NCBI RefSeq assembly: GCF_017104965.1
Contig: NZ_JAAGPR010000007.1
Span: 1 to 64,000, forward strand
Reading direction: 5' to 3'
Source: Paraburkholderia sp. Ac-20340
GTDB taxonomy: Bacteria > Pseudomonadota > Gammaproteobacteria > Burkholderiales > Burkholderiaceae
Length of the DNA: 64,000 bases
Positions 1 to 8,594 of the stretch are shown here, in pieces (positions within the stretch are counted from its first letter, which is position 1; every line of letters begins with the position of its first letter). The translations under genes and the position numbers were made by a program. Below the pieces are notes generated by a model. It did no database searches. It was not told the origin of the DNA and saw only the letters and a list, made by a program, of their open reading frames with translations.

Positions 1-17
1 CGTCCTACTAGCTGCGC

Positions 18-2528
18 TCACCTCCTAAGATTTGCGCTCCGCAATGGCCTCCACTGCTTTTTGACACTGCCCCTGTCTTGGTCCTTGCTTTCCCAGATGT
101 CAGTTACTTCCCGCGCTGCGATTCGAGACATCCCTAGGTCCATGCAACCAATCCTTGTTCCCGAACAAGCGCCGAGCTCCAAGAAGAGAGGAATAGGCGG
201 GACATCGTTCAGCTCCACGCCGCTCTCGGCCTTAGCCGCAAGCTTGAGCAAATCGATGTAACATGCAACAAATTTCACGTATTTGAATCGAAGTTGCTCC
301 TCAATCTGCTTCATCACTCGTTTAATAGTGTTGCCGGCAGGAACGAGGCCGTCATATCCATCCTTCTGCGCTTGTATCCGGGTCCACTTGAGCTGAAAGT
401 CAATCATGTCATACAGCGAGCGACCCCGCATCCATGACAACGCAAACCAACCGTAGTAACGGTGGGCGCGACTTGGAATCCCCTCGATGTTTGAGTGTAT
501 GAGCGACAGAATGAACATGAGCCGCTCTTTGACCTCGCCGTATTTTTGTCGGGGATGTAAAGGTATGTGGACCTCCATATTCCCTTTGACGACCGCGTCC
601 CTGAGCACGTCGTACATTTGCTGCTGGCGCAGCGGCGAAATCATCGCATGACGCTTCAGATGCTCTGCGGGCAACGTCACCCTGTCTAGGTGGCCCTTTA
701 CGGAGGCAACCAATTGCACTGCGGTCGAGTGCAATCCCGTCGGGGCAACGCGCCGAATCGTCTCGTCGAGAACACCTGTTTTCGCATCAGTGAACAGGCG
801 TGCGAACACGCTCTCTGCAAACGCTGTTCGGCGAACGCCCGAGTTGTGATTGTGGTTGCGCGCAAACGTGAGCATTGATGGCTGCTCGGTCGTCAGCGCT
901 GTCGTAAATGCTGATGTTACAGAAGTGGATGGCGGCTCGTGCGCCGGCCTGTTCTTCCAAGAATCATAGCTAACCAAGAACACATTTCCGTGCGTGTCTT
1001 TTCTGAGTCGCCCAGCTCGCCCTGCAAGATTCCAGAAATCATCTGGATTCATCGGCGTATGACTGCCTTTTTCCGGCTTGTACAGAAAGATATTGCGAGC
1101 TGGAAGATTCACTCCCTGAAGAAGCGTTGAGGTGCAGACTAATGTGTGGAGCAGGCCCTCCGAGAAATATTCCTCAATTGCTTTTGTAATGTTTGTTGGC
1201 ATGTTCCCGAAGTGGAAGCCGACCCCTTGCTCAACGCAATCGGCCAGTGTGAACTCCGGATGAACGTGCTTTCTAATAAAATTGGCGAGTTCGCGTAGAC
1301 GCAGTTCGGAATCATCGCTCGCGTTTCTCCTTGCTATCTCATTCGCGATGCCTTCGGCGGGATGCTTAGAAGACGCATAGACGAGGCTTTGCCCATCCAC
1401 GCCCAGACGCAAAATTGCGTCGATGAATCGGTCGATTTCGGAATTTGCTTCGCTCGCAAGCAATCTGCCAATGTGCAGACGGCCCCCTTCTGGTCGTTGC
1501 AGCGTGAGTACCATATGTTCATCACGCTTAGCTTCCTCAAAGTTCACGTAGATGAGGTTCTGACGAACGGGTCTTAGCCTTGTTCCGATGTCGGCCATGC
1601 CTTGTATGCCAAGCAACCTGCCTATGGATGCCGCGCTCTGCGTTCCAGGTGTAATGAACAGAATCTTGGAACGCGGCATCCGTGTTGCCACGTCCTCAAG
1701 GCAGTTCTGCAATAGCATCCCGCGGGCACCGTCCGCAATTTGCTGCGCTTCATCGACAATCAGCAAATCGAGTGTTAACTCGCTTTGGTCGAGGGCCGTC
1801 CGAAGACGCTCTTGGGTAAACACAAACACGCGCGATTGGTGTGGCGCCAACTCAAGTCTTGTACGGGGGACGCTGCTGACCACTGGTGCATTATCCAAGT
1901 TGCCTAGAAGCCTCGACAGGTTGCCTTGTACCTCATGAATCAGCGAGCGTGACGGAACGACGTATGCAATGTCTAAAACAGCGTCGGAATTCTCCAAGGT
2001 CTCTTTAATGAAGGCTTGGACAATGTACGACTTCCCTGCCGACGTAGGTGCGCTAACACTAATGTGCTGGTGCCCATGCAGCTCGCCCCATACGTTGAAC
2101 TGAAAATCTGTCAGCAGTTCCGGTTTTCCCGAAACAAAAACTGTGTTGCGTTCTCGCCTCCCGAGCTCGGACATTTCCAACTGCCAAGGCAACCTGGCCT
2201 TATCGTCAACGGTCGAAGATATGAAATCTCCGGCCGGAAAATTGCCGACGGTTGCGAGAATATGTCGACATACCACCCGCTCTTCATCCGTTATAGGCGT
2301 CGCAGCAAGACAGTACGCGATGTTCTGCGCGAGCATGAAATGGGACTCACGGCCACTCTGCGCGAATATCAATGCTGACCGGAGAAGTTTCTTACTTAGG
2401 TCTGCCGTCAATCGCCGTCGACCGTTCAGCAGCGAAATTAGGCTATCGCGCTGGAGGCAATCGTACGCTGCTCGAAAATCATCGTGCGTCGATACTTCGT
2501 CCGCCAATCGTGTTCTAAAGTCCGTCAC
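18..2528 (-). CDS. hamB: Hachiman HamB-like superfamily 2 helicase
   Basis: Predicted DNA helicase/translocase of a two-gene anti-phage system. About 836 residues, the usual size for HamB. Visible SF2 motifs are a Walker A APTSAGKSY near residue 165, the DEAQ box in LLIVDEAQ near 260, and a motif VI-like block NLAGRAGRLR near 520, preceded by QGVNLPARN. The frame is open from an ATG at 2567, but I prefer the GTG at 2528. It lies in the overlap with the stop of the upstream hamA gene (GCGTGACGGACTTTAG) and has AAGG about 8 bases before it, which suggests translational coupling. Known from the family: HamB senses or unwinds DNA and releases the HamA nuclease. Function here is inferred from the pairing and motifs. 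The protein is complete within the window. Confidence 0.85.
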   Translation of the reverse strand: MTDFRTRLADEVSTHDDFRAAYDCLQRDSLISLLNGRRRLTADLSKKLLRSALIFAQSGRESHFMLAQNIAYCLAATPITDEERVVCRHILATVGNFPAGDFISSTVDDKARLPWQLEMSELGRRERNTVFVSGKPELLTDFQFNVWGELHGHQHISVSAPTSAGKSYIVQAFIKETLENSDAVLDIAYVVPSRSLIHEVQGNLSRLLGNLDNAPVVSSVPRTRLELAPHQSRVFVFTQERLRTALDQSELTLDLLIVDEAQQIADGARGMLLQNCLEDVATRMPRSKILFITPGTQSAASIGRLLGIQGMADIGTRLRPVRQNLIYVNFEEAKRDEHMVLTLQRPEGGRLHIGRLLASEANSEIDRFIDAILRLGVDGQSLVYASSKHPAEGIANEIARRNASDDSELRLRELANFIRKHVHPEFTLADCVEQGVGFHFGNMPTNITKAIEEYFSEGLLHTLVCTSTLLQGVNLPARNIFLYKPEKGSHTPMNPDDFWNLAGRAGRLRKDTHGNVFLVSYDSWKNRPAHEPPSTSVTSAFTTALTTEQPSMLTFARNHNHNSGVRRTAFAESVFARLFTDAKTGVLDETIRRVAPTGLHSTAVQLVASVKGHLDRVTLPAEHLKRHAMISPLRQQQMYDVLRDAVVKGNMEVHIPLHPRQKYGEVKERLMFILSLIHSNIEGIPSRAHRYYGWFALSWMRGRSLYDMIDFQLKWTRIQAQKDGYDGLVPAGNTIKRVMKQIEEQLRFKYVKFVACYIDLLKLAAKAESGVELNDVPPIPLFLELGACSGTRIGCMDLGMSRIAAREVTDIWESKDQDRGSVKKQWRPLRSANLRR

Positions 2529-3516
2529 GCAGCACCTTGTCGAACATATCCCGGAACTCCTGGACATTGGGCATTGGCAAAATAAACAGGTCGACCATCT
2601 CTAGGTCCACTCCGACCTTCTCGAGACGCTGCTTCGCGAGATTTACTGCAGGCGCGAGTTTCTTCCGGTAGTGTCTGAGAAACGTTTCTTCTGCCTCGGC
2701 CGCCTTTACGCTGTCGGGCATCACATACCCTTCGGACGTGTATGCCAGCAGGATGGCGAATCTCTCTTGGCGCCGCGTACCCTCCTCTGTCGCGAAGGGA
2801 TGGAGGTACCGGAGCAGTTCTTCCTTGTAGTTTTCCGGGAAGCCGTCAAGGTCCACATGGTCAGTGGTCAATTGGAGCTCGTAACCCTTTCGGCCACCAA
2901 TATCAGCAGCGAACGAGCTTACGGATTCTGACGCCGACTTTAGTGCGGCGTGAATAGTTGCGTGGACTTTGGATTCACCGAATATGACAACGAGGCTGTT
3001 TGAGTCGTCGTCCCACCGAGCGTGGACTCCATCGGCTCCGTGAACGGGCATCTGCGTGTTGGTCTTCAACCGCATCTTCGAAAGGATGATAGGGGCGTTC
3101 AGGAAGTGCTCAATGAAAGCAAACAACAGTAGTTCGCCTCCCTCCCCGGAGTCCTTCTTTCCCACGGTAGCCTTGATGAACAGACTACGAGCTTTGTCGA
3201 CCAGTATCTGAGTTTCAAAGGAATCCAATCCGCTCTCTCGGTCGATTTCCTGTGCCCTTGCACGCTCCCTCTTCGTGCAACAAAAGGCCGGAATCTCAAG
3301 CTTCATCGCCTTAACAAGGGCCCCAATTGCAGGCTTCCCGCCTTCAAACGCCGGGTACAAGAAGTAAGCGGAGACCGTAGGGTCCAGCGCACTATCATCC
3401 GGAAGCCGACGAAGGCGGTTCTGGACGAGGTGCTTTCCGATAAGAGGCCTGAAGTACTGCTCGAATCCCGATTTCACCGTGTTATTCGCTTCCGTTCTGA
3501 CGGCAGATGCGACCAA
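2515..3516 (-). CDS. hamA: Hachiman HamA-like nuclease (DUF1837)
   Basis: Predicted effector nuclease of Hachiman, released by HamB to degrade DNA on infection. The DUF1837 signature is visible: GEGGELLLFAFIEHFL around residues 125-140, HGADGVHARW around 162-171, and FGESKVH around 180-186. The last two resemble the D...ExK metal-binding core of PD-(D/E)xK nucleases. The gene lies just before and overlaps hamB, the canonical order. The start is uncertain: the longest frame begins at a TTG (3516) without a clear ribosome site. A GTG at 3477 has GGAAG about 9-11 bases upstream and would give about 320 residues. No promoter was identified in the 880 bases upstream. Confidence 0.82.
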   Translation of the reverse strand: MVASAVRTEANNTVKSGFEQYFRPLIGKHLVQNRLRRLPDDSALDPTVSAYFLYPAFEGGKPAIGALVKAMKLEIPAFCCTKRERARAQEIDRESGLDSFETQILVDKARSLFIKATVGKKDSGEGGELLLFAFIEHFLNAPIILSKMRLKTNTQMPVHGADGVHARWDDDSNSLVVIFGESKVHATIHAALKSASESVSSFAADIGGRKGYELQLTTDHVDLDGFPENYKEELLRYLHPFATEEGTRRQERFAILLAYTSEGYVMPDSVKAAEAEETFLRHYRKKLAPAVNLAKQRLEKVGVDLEMVDLFILPMPNVQEFRDMFDKVLRDGL

Positions 3517-3558
3517 TAGGTCGCAATCTTGAGTTGCTGTGCAGCAGGCAAAAGCCTA

Positions 3559-4400
3559 TGCATACGTACATTATCGGACGCGCCCTGCAGTTCTTTGTTG
3601 CCAAGCTTTGCGTTCGGAGCAACGAACCACGAGAGTCCTGTGGAGAACCGAACGACAGCCTGCATCTCCGGTCGAACCGCGCGCTATTCTTAGCGCGTTA
3701 CACCGGACGCGACCCACCGCGCCAAGCCATTGCACACACAACTTCAGAATGGAAATCGATGTTCATTGTGGTCTCGCGCTGTCGCTTTAGACTGCTTTGC
3801 CGCGCTGGTCGGGCGCGTGTAAGCTGAAGTATGCCCTAAACTCTGCGTGGCGGATGAGGCTCGGGTTCGCACACATGCAAAATGCATAATTAATCGAATT
3901 CCAGTGGCATTATCTGGTTAGTCGACGTTGTCGAAGGTCGATGGCTAGCGAACAACGTTCCCCCGGACTAGCGGCATTTACTATGTTGTCGACAGCAGCA
4001 GGAAAACGTTTGCGGGTCTGCGCATTTTATGTTGACGGGGATGTAACATCGGACCAAGAGGATGCATCCGAATCACTCAGCTAGCACCTGCCCCACCCTG
4101 AAAGCTTTCATATCGAAATATATTTGGCAACTCAGAGTACTTGCGCTGGACGACCTTGAGCGTCGGGGCAGGCCTCGCACGGGCCATTGTTCAAGTGTCA
4201 GCACGTACGCGAAGCGGACGGAGAGCGGCGTTGTCACTGAGCAGATTCGGACAAGAAGCCACTGGACGCGTCTTGGCATTGGGCTGTGGCGAATCCATCA
4301 AAGGGCGACCACTAGTAGTCCAAATTCCGCAGTGAAATGACATGCACTGGCAGACCGGCGTCCTACATCAGGCGGCAAGGACGTTAAGTAGACGAAAATC
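3559..4400. other. Intergenic stretch without a recognisable gene
   Basis: About 840 bases between hamA and the broken ATPase gene. Several short open frames exist on both strands, but none has recognisable protein character or a convincing ribosome site. The leader of hamA must lie at its left end. I see no repeat or RNA gene here. Confidence 0.5.
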
Positions 4401-5036
4401 ATGGCTACCGCAAAACAAGATTTCGAACTTTTCGTGCAGTGGCTCTACGAGCCTGGCGGAGACACTCCCGTCGAGGTTCGGCGCCTGGCCCTGCTATGTT
4501 TGTAGAATTTCGACGAGCTCGCAAATACAACGCCGCCGCGCAGCGCCCGTTCGGCCCACCTTGTCCCGCTTATGCGCGATTCGCTGCTACACGTGCAGGA
4601 CGTGGCACCGGCGAAGGTCGTACAAGCCGCATACGGTACATGGCCGTGGAGGCGACTACGAAACTTCACGCTCGGGCCGTTTCGCGGCTTCCGGCTGACC
4701 GAGAAGTTCGACGTCGCCAAGCAAATCGTCCTCTTCTACGGCCCGAATAGCATTGGGAAGACAAGGCTCTGCGAGAGCTTAGAATTCGCCCTCCTAGGTG
4801 AAGTCGAGGAAGCGGAAGAGAACTATGTAACGGACGCGGGCAACATCACCGTGACAAAACGTGGGCAAGTCGCTCGTTTTCGACTTCTCGAAGATTCGTA
4901 TCACGGACGTATCCGGGCAGGCCTCAGCTATGGCAAAGCGCGTCACCATCATGCCCGGCTCAAGACACTGCACGAACGTTGCGAATGCAACCTGAATGAG
5001 CCCTCACCCGTATCGACTAAGCAGGCATGTATCTAG
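4401..5036 (+). pseudogene. Truncated P-loop (AAA/SMC-like) ATPase, in-frame amber stop
   Basis: Remnant of the N-terminus of an ATPase. Translation from ATG 4401 runs 34 codons (MATAKQDFELFVQWLYE...) to a TAG at 4503. The same frame then stays open to 5036 and contains a strong P-loop, FYGPNSIGKTRLCESLEF, of the GPNxxGKT type found in SMC/RecF/DndD-like ATPases. After about 4815 (EVEEAEENY) the sequence no longer looks like a continuation: Walker B, the coiled coil and the signature motif are all missing. The gene therefore has a nonsense mutation and a 3' truncation. From 4861 another frame briefly reads like protein (KSLVFDFSKIRITDVSG) up to a TGA, which suggests a junction with unrelated DNA. 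It lies beside Hachiman, so it may be a decayed defence ATPase; that is inference. Confidence 0.7.
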
Positions 5037-5132
5037 CGGCCGATTCCGTTGGCGTGAACCCACTGCAACTCCTCTTCGAGGGAGCGCCACAGGCCCCGGG
5101 CCAAGCTTCGTAGGCGCAGGCGCCAAAGGTTG

Positions 5133-5170
5133 TTGCCGTCAGCGTCGACTAACGTTGACGCTGACGGCAA
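5133..5170. repeat. 17-bp inverted repeat (stem-loop)
   Basis: Arms 5133-5149 (TTGCCGTCAGCGTCGAC) and 5154-5170 (GTTGACGCTGACGGCAA) are complementary except for one G-T pair, with a four-base loop TAAC. There is no T-run on either side, so it is not a classical intrinsic terminator. It lies between the truncated ATPase and the converging lipoprotein gene. It may be a bidirectional transcription barrier or the remnant of a mobile-element end. Confidence 0.6.
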
Positions 5171-5249
5171 ATATCGCATTGCATCAACGTCAGTTCGGTA
5201 ATGTCGCGATGCTGCGACCACGAATTCGCCACTTGATAGTGCATCAGAC

Positions 5250-5777
5250 CTAGCTGCCGCTTTGACCCGAATTGCGTAGCGCCTTCGCCTTCTCGATATC
5301 CTGCTTTTCCAGCGCCCGCAGTCCTACTACGACGGCATTATCAGGGCCAAGATTGCTCTCAAGCAGACCGACGGACATCACGTGCGTGTCGCAGTCATGC
5401 AATCTCGCCTTGAGCGTGCTCTCATCCAGCGTGTCTTTGCCATCACCGGTCTTCGCATCAGACCAAACCTCGCCTGACGACCAGGAACCACTTGTTCCGT
5501 CTTGTTCGATGCGAGCGTGAATAGCGTACTGTCCCGGCTTAAGTCCAATGCGCGCAGTCCAAGGGTGGTCGACGTCCCGGAACTTGATGGCACACTCCTG
5601 CACGGCTGCGTCACTGCTTTCGAGTTGGACCCATTCGGCGTCATGGGGGGCCTCAGTCTTCGCAAGTGCGGAGGCTGCGCGAGCGAGTGGGCTATCTGAT
5701 GCGCTGTGGCAGGAGGTGAGAAAAAGCAGCGTTGTGGCACAATAAAGAAGGCCGAATTTCTGTTGTATCGGATACAT
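5250..5777 (-). CDS. Putative lipoprotein, unknown function
   Basis: A 175-residue protein with a type II signal peptide: a short hydrophobic segment (LLYCATTLLFLTS) ending in a lipobox LTSC at about residue 23, so it is probably lipidated on that cysteine and anchored in a membrane. The mature part is soluble, has two further cysteines (in VQECAIKF and LHDCDTH) that could form a disulfide, and matches no family I recognise. ATG 5777 was chosen because it gives the complete signal peptide; the ribosome site is weak. It stands alone, about 330 bases downstream of the Tlde1-like pair on the same strand. Confidence 0.7.
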   Translation of the reverse strand: MYPIQQKFGLLYCATTLLFLTSCHSASDSPLARAASALAKTEAPHDAEWVQLESSDAAVQECAIKFRDVDHPWTARIGLKPGQYAIHARIEQDGTSGSWSSGEVWSDAKTGDGKDTLDESTLKARLHDCDTHVMSVGLLESNLGPDNAVVVGLRALEKQDIEKAKALRNSGQSGS

Positions 5778-6111
5778 GGTGAAAAATTGAATGTTGATAT
5801 GTTTGCGAATTAACGCTGAAGGGCGTGACGTTGCGATACGGGCTCCTCGCCCCGAAGAACACCAAAAATACCGACCGTCCTAAACCAACAGAGCTTCGTG
5901 AACTCAAGGGACGCCAGCGGGCCTCACCAGACGCTAGGTAACCCAATGAACACGGCGCTCTCCTGAACCTGGCGCTGGCGCAAGAACATCGGGCATGACT
6001 TGCCCCTTCGCGACTTCGACAGGCTTCCTTCGAAACCCTTTGCTTCCCATTCCCGGACATCCGACATGATGCACAAGCACTCACGGCGCTCTTCGATGCT
6101 TATGCTCTGTA
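5778..6111. other. Intergenic stretch, possible small coupled ORF
   Basis: A GTG at 6115 overlaps the stop of the small membrane protein gene (GTGA) and opens a 63-codon frame to 5924 on the minus strand (MIQSISIEERRECLC...). The overlap would allow translational coupling, but the product resembles nothing I recognise. I give it about a one in four chance of being real. Otherwise nothing is seen here. Confidence 0.25.
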
Positions 6112-6405
6112 TCACGCGAGCTTCTTGCTAACGCGTTTCCACGCGAGCCGGCTTAGCCAGACGACCACAACCGCGAACACCGCAAACACAGCCAAAATGA
6201 AGAGCGTGATGGCGACCGTCTGCATGTCCTCGGGGTCCGGCGTATCGTCGTGATAGACAACACGGAAGCCCCAGCGAATGACGTGCTCAAGCCACAGGGG
6301 CATCTCGCCCGTCAGCGATAACAGGCCGTTCGATATCGCCCACCCTGCGATTAGCCATACCGCTACGGACGCGACACACCACCCGAACAAAACGAGCTTC
6401 TTCAT
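6112..6405 (-). CDS. Small two-helix membrane protein, probable immunity partner
   Basis: A 97-residue protein with two predicted transmembrane helices (about residues 4-31 and 66-87), separated by a polar loop of about 35 residues rich in acidic residues (YHDDTPDPED), and a basic C-terminus. Its ATG overlaps the stop codon of the upstream DUF2778 gene (ATGA), so the two are co-translated. Tlde1 toxins of type VI secretion systems act in the periplasm and are paired with small membrane or periplasmic Tldi1 immunity proteins. The position and topology fit that role, but I see no sequence motif that proves it. Confidence 0.65.
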   Translation of the reverse strand: MKKLVLFGWCVASVAVWLIAGWAISNGLLSLTGEMPLWLEHVIRWGFRVVYHDDTPDPEDMQTVAITLFILAVFAVFAVVVVWLSRLAWKRVSKKLA

Positions 6406-6881
6406 CGCACCTGCACCGTGCCGTAGGCCTTCAAAGTCGTTCCTGGAACGACCATATCAGGTGGATTCGAGCGGATATAGCTTTGCAGCCTATCGAACAG
6501 CGCGCCGGACTTTACGGTGATGCATCCATCGCTGAGATGCAGTGGCCCCTCGGGATGCAGGCGGAACGCACCGCGTTTGATGCCGCCAATCATCGTGACG
6601 TCACCACCGCGCGAGTTCCACAGCATGAACCACCTCTGACGGTCCGTACTGCCGAAGTAGCGCGCCTGAAAATCGTGGAGCCAGCCGAAGCGACCACCCG
6701 ATTGGCGGTCAATCAGATAGTACGTTCCCGGCGGTAGTGCGCCGACATCCTGGTCAGCAACATCGTCAGGATTGTCCCGCCCTTTCCCGTGCCCTGAGTA
6801 GGCTTCGACCGCGCCAAAGCCTGAGCAGACCAGCGCCGAGGTCGTCTTCTTGTTGAGTGTGAATGTGCAATAAACCGGCAT
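6402..6881 (-). CDS. DUF2778 (Tlde1-like) L,D-transpeptidase-fold protein
   Basis: A 159-residue protein of the DUF2778 family, whose characterised members (Tlde1) are type VI effectors that cleave or modify peptidoglycan tetrapeptides with an L,D-transpeptidase-type cysteine. Visible elements are AYSGHGKGRDNP near residue 28, the LPPGTYYLIDR strand near 49-59, and the catalytic block FRLHPEGPLHLSDGCITV, with candidate His109 and Cys120. The frame is open upstream to 7016, but ATG 6881 has GGGAG 8 bases before it and starts the conserved domain. No signal peptide is seen, as is usual for secreted effectors. No T6SS, VgrG or PAAR gene lies in the window, so delivery would depend on genes elsewhere. 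Confidence 0.75.
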   Translation of the reverse strand: MPVYCTFTLNKKTTSALVCSGFGAVEAYSGHGKGRDNPDDVADQDVGALPPGTYYLIDRQSGGRFGWLHDFQARYFGSTDRQRWFMLWNSRGGDVTMIGGIKRGAFRLHPEGPLHLSDGCITVKSGALFDRLQSYIRSNPPDMVVPGTTLKAYGTVQVR

Positions 6882-7086
6882 TGCGGTTTCTCCCACGAAC
6901 TGTCGATGCAACACGCATTGCACGCCCTTTAGGGCGAGCCGTATCGTACAAGAAATACGGGCAGCACCATGCGGCGATGCGCTCGAAATGCGTGGTGGCT
7001 CACAGACGTTTTGCACATTGCATGCGCGTGTTTAAGAGGATGAGTGCGCATGCGGGCGACCGCCGACTTGCGTAATGGAAGCAAGG

Positions 7087-7115
7087 TTGCTCGCGAGCCG
7101 TCTATTCGCTAAATT
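7087..7115 (+). promoter_or_regulatory. Possible sigma-70 promoter of the cold-shock gene
   Basis: TTGCTC (7087-7092), a 17-base spacer and TAAATT (7110-7115) lie about 70 bases before the cold-shock gene. The match to consensus is moderate, and no other promoter-like pair is evident nearby. Confidence 0.35.
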
Positions 7116-7136
7116 GCTCTATGCAGCATCGATATG

Positions 7137-7159
7137 CGTTGGCGATAGCTTCGCCAACG
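7137..7159 (+). promoter_or_regulatory. Stem-loop in the cold-shock 5' leader
   Basis: CGTTGGCGA and TCGCCAACG form a perfect 9-bp stem with a five-base loop (TAGCT). It ends 27 bases before the start codon and about 10 before the ribosome site. Cold-shock mRNAs commonly carry structured leaders that alter translation with temperature; that role here is inferred. Confidence 0.5.
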
Positions 7160-7186
7160 TTCTTAAATTCCAGGAGCATGTAGAAA

Positions 7187-7390
7187 ATGGCAACGGGTAC
7201 CGTGAAGTGGTTCAACGACGCAAAGGGCTTTGGCTTCATCTCTCCGGATGACGGCGGCGAAGACCTCTTCGCTCATTTCTCCGAAGTGCAGGGAAAGGGA
7301 TTCAAGTCGCTTCAGGAAGGACAGAAGGTGACGTATGAAGTGAAGCAGGGTCCCAAGGGAAAGCAGGCTGCTAACATTCAGCCGGTGTAA
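7187..7390 (+). CDS. cspA: CspA-family cold-shock protein
   Basis: A 67-residue single-domain cold-shock protein, a nucleic-acid chaperone that binds single-stranded RNA and DNA in the cytoplasm. Both RNA-binding motifs are intact: RNP1-like KGFGFI at about residues 14-19 and RNP2-like DLFAHF at about 27-32. The N-terminus [11 protein letters not shown] is typical of Burkholderia CspA proteins. The length is exactly that of the family. The ribosome site AGGAG lies about 12 bases before the ATG. It is monocistronic, with a structured leader of roughly 65 bases and a candidate promoter upstream. Which of the several paralogues usual in these genomes it is cannot be told from the window. Confidence 0.95.
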   Translation: MATGTVKWFNDAKGFGFISPDDGGEDLFAHFSEVQGKGFKSLQEGQKVTYEVKQGPKGKQAANIQPV

Positions 7391-7486
7391 CTGTCGCTGC
7401 GCTTCAACCGGCCAGTCCTGGAGAGCGCCGCACAGTCGGCTTCCATAGCGAGTAACGGCTGCAGCACGCACTCGTGCGGCGCACAC

Positions 7487-7798
7487 TTACGAGCCCCCAG
7501 CTCGGTAGCGGCTTTTGGCGTCTCGGGCTGCATCCCCTGGCACCGCGTCGAAGGGGCGTTTGTGGTCGTAGCCAGCGTAATGCTCGTAGAGCCAGTAATG
7601 GCAGACTGCAGCGTGCGAAGCGAACGGTTCCCCTCGGGCGCTCAGAATGTTTGCCCAGTTCAGCACGTGCTCCGGACGGATGCCGGGGTTCGCATTTTCC
7701 CAGAGAAGGTCGCAAAGATAGCGGTCAGCCTCGGACGGGCTGCCTGCCACCAGCGCCGCTGGCGAGATGTCGTGCTCGATTTTCGCGTCGTTGGTCAT
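7487..7798 (-). CDS. Hypothetical protein
   Basis: A 103-residue soluble, acidic protein with no family that I recognise. The sequence is coherent and protein-like (SEADRYLCDLLWENANPG, HAAVCHYWLYEHYAGYDH), with no signal peptide or membrane segment. ATG 7798 starts the frame; GGAG lies about 14 bases upstream, longer than ideal spacing. It follows the 173-residue hypothetical gene on the same strand by about 65 bases and may be transcribed with it. Confidence 0.55.
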   Translation of the reverse strand: MTNDAKIEHDISPAALVAGSPSEADRYLCDLLWENANPGIRPEHVLNWANILSARGEPFASHAAVCHYWLYEHYAGYDHKRPFDAVPGDAARDAKSRYRAGGS

Positions 7799-7863
7799 GA
7801 GGTCGAACCTGCTCCTTCGAGACGAGGTATTTTAGGGAATGCGCCAAAGACAAATCCACCGTG

Positions 7864-8382
7864 TCAACGACGTTTCTGCCACGTGATAGGGCCGATTCTC
7901 TGCAGCCCCTGCATTAGCCTGCGCCGGAAGCGCCCCATAGCTCGACGAGCATCGACGACGGTCGCGTGCCCCTTCTGGAGCTGCCAATAGCCCTCCGCGG
8001 CAATCGCCTCCAGTTCCGAGATAGCGTAGCGCCCGCACTGAACTTCCAGGGCGAGTTGGCGAACGTAGTCCCGCGGATGCTTTGTCCAGATTCGCCGTAG
8101 CTCCGCATCCAGCGGCGTGAAGAAAGGCGGCAGACCATATCGGCGTCGCTCCTCACGCACAAGCCGCTCGCGGCGCCATGGTAGGTCAGGTGCCGGCGGG
8201 TCGACACCGGGCCCAGCCGCGTGCATGCGGTCCCTCTTCGTATGCTCGAGGCGGTAGACGCACATCTCGTAAGCGTACCAGTCCGAACGAGCCTCCTCAT
8301 CCGTGAGCCATATCGGCGTGGGCACGAAACAGGTCTTGACCTCATCCCAGACTGCCCATTTGTATTCCCAGACCGGCTCCAT
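7864..8382 (-). CDS. Hypothetical protein
   Basis: A 172-residue basic, tryptophan- and arginine-rich protein of unknown function. It opens MEPVWEYKWAVWDEVKTCF and ends in a strongly basic segment (RRAMGRFRRRLMQGL), which could bind nucleic acid; that is only a composition-based guess. ATG 8382 is preferred over the adjacent GTG 8385. No signal peptide or membrane helix is seen. It is the first gene of a minus-strand pair and is divergent from the SRAP gene. Confidence 0.55.
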   Translation of the reverse strand: MEPVWEYKWAVWDEVKTCFVPTPIWLTDEEARSDWYAYEMCVYRLEHTKRDRMHAAGPGVDPPAPDLPWRRERLVREERRRYGLPPFFTPLDAELRRIWTKHPRDYVRQLALEVQCGRYAISELEAIAAEGYWQLQKGHATVVDARRAMGRFRRRLMQGLQRIGPITWQKRR

Positions 8383-8594
8383 CACTTTGCCATTAATGCT
8401 GTATGGATATACAGTATAGCGAGGGATGCAGGAGGTGCGTCAAGAGGAGAAGGCATAGCCGGCATCGAGCGCTAAATACCATGCGGCCGCTCGCCAGCCG
8501 GAATGCCGACTGTTTGTCGCGTAGAGTCGAAGGCAGCGCTTTATTTCACCGCGCTGGCGCTTGGAACCACGCATTCGGCTCGCCAGGAGGAAAA

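Noticed and set aside
3507-4340. Several open frames of 60-106 codons on both strands
   Set aside because: They lack ribosome sites and protein-like composition, overlap each other, and have no recognisable domains.
5033-5221. 62-codon minus-strand frame running through the inverted repeat
   Set aside because: Not recognisable, start unsupported, and its apparent sequence is largely produced by the hairpin DNA. Too weak to call.
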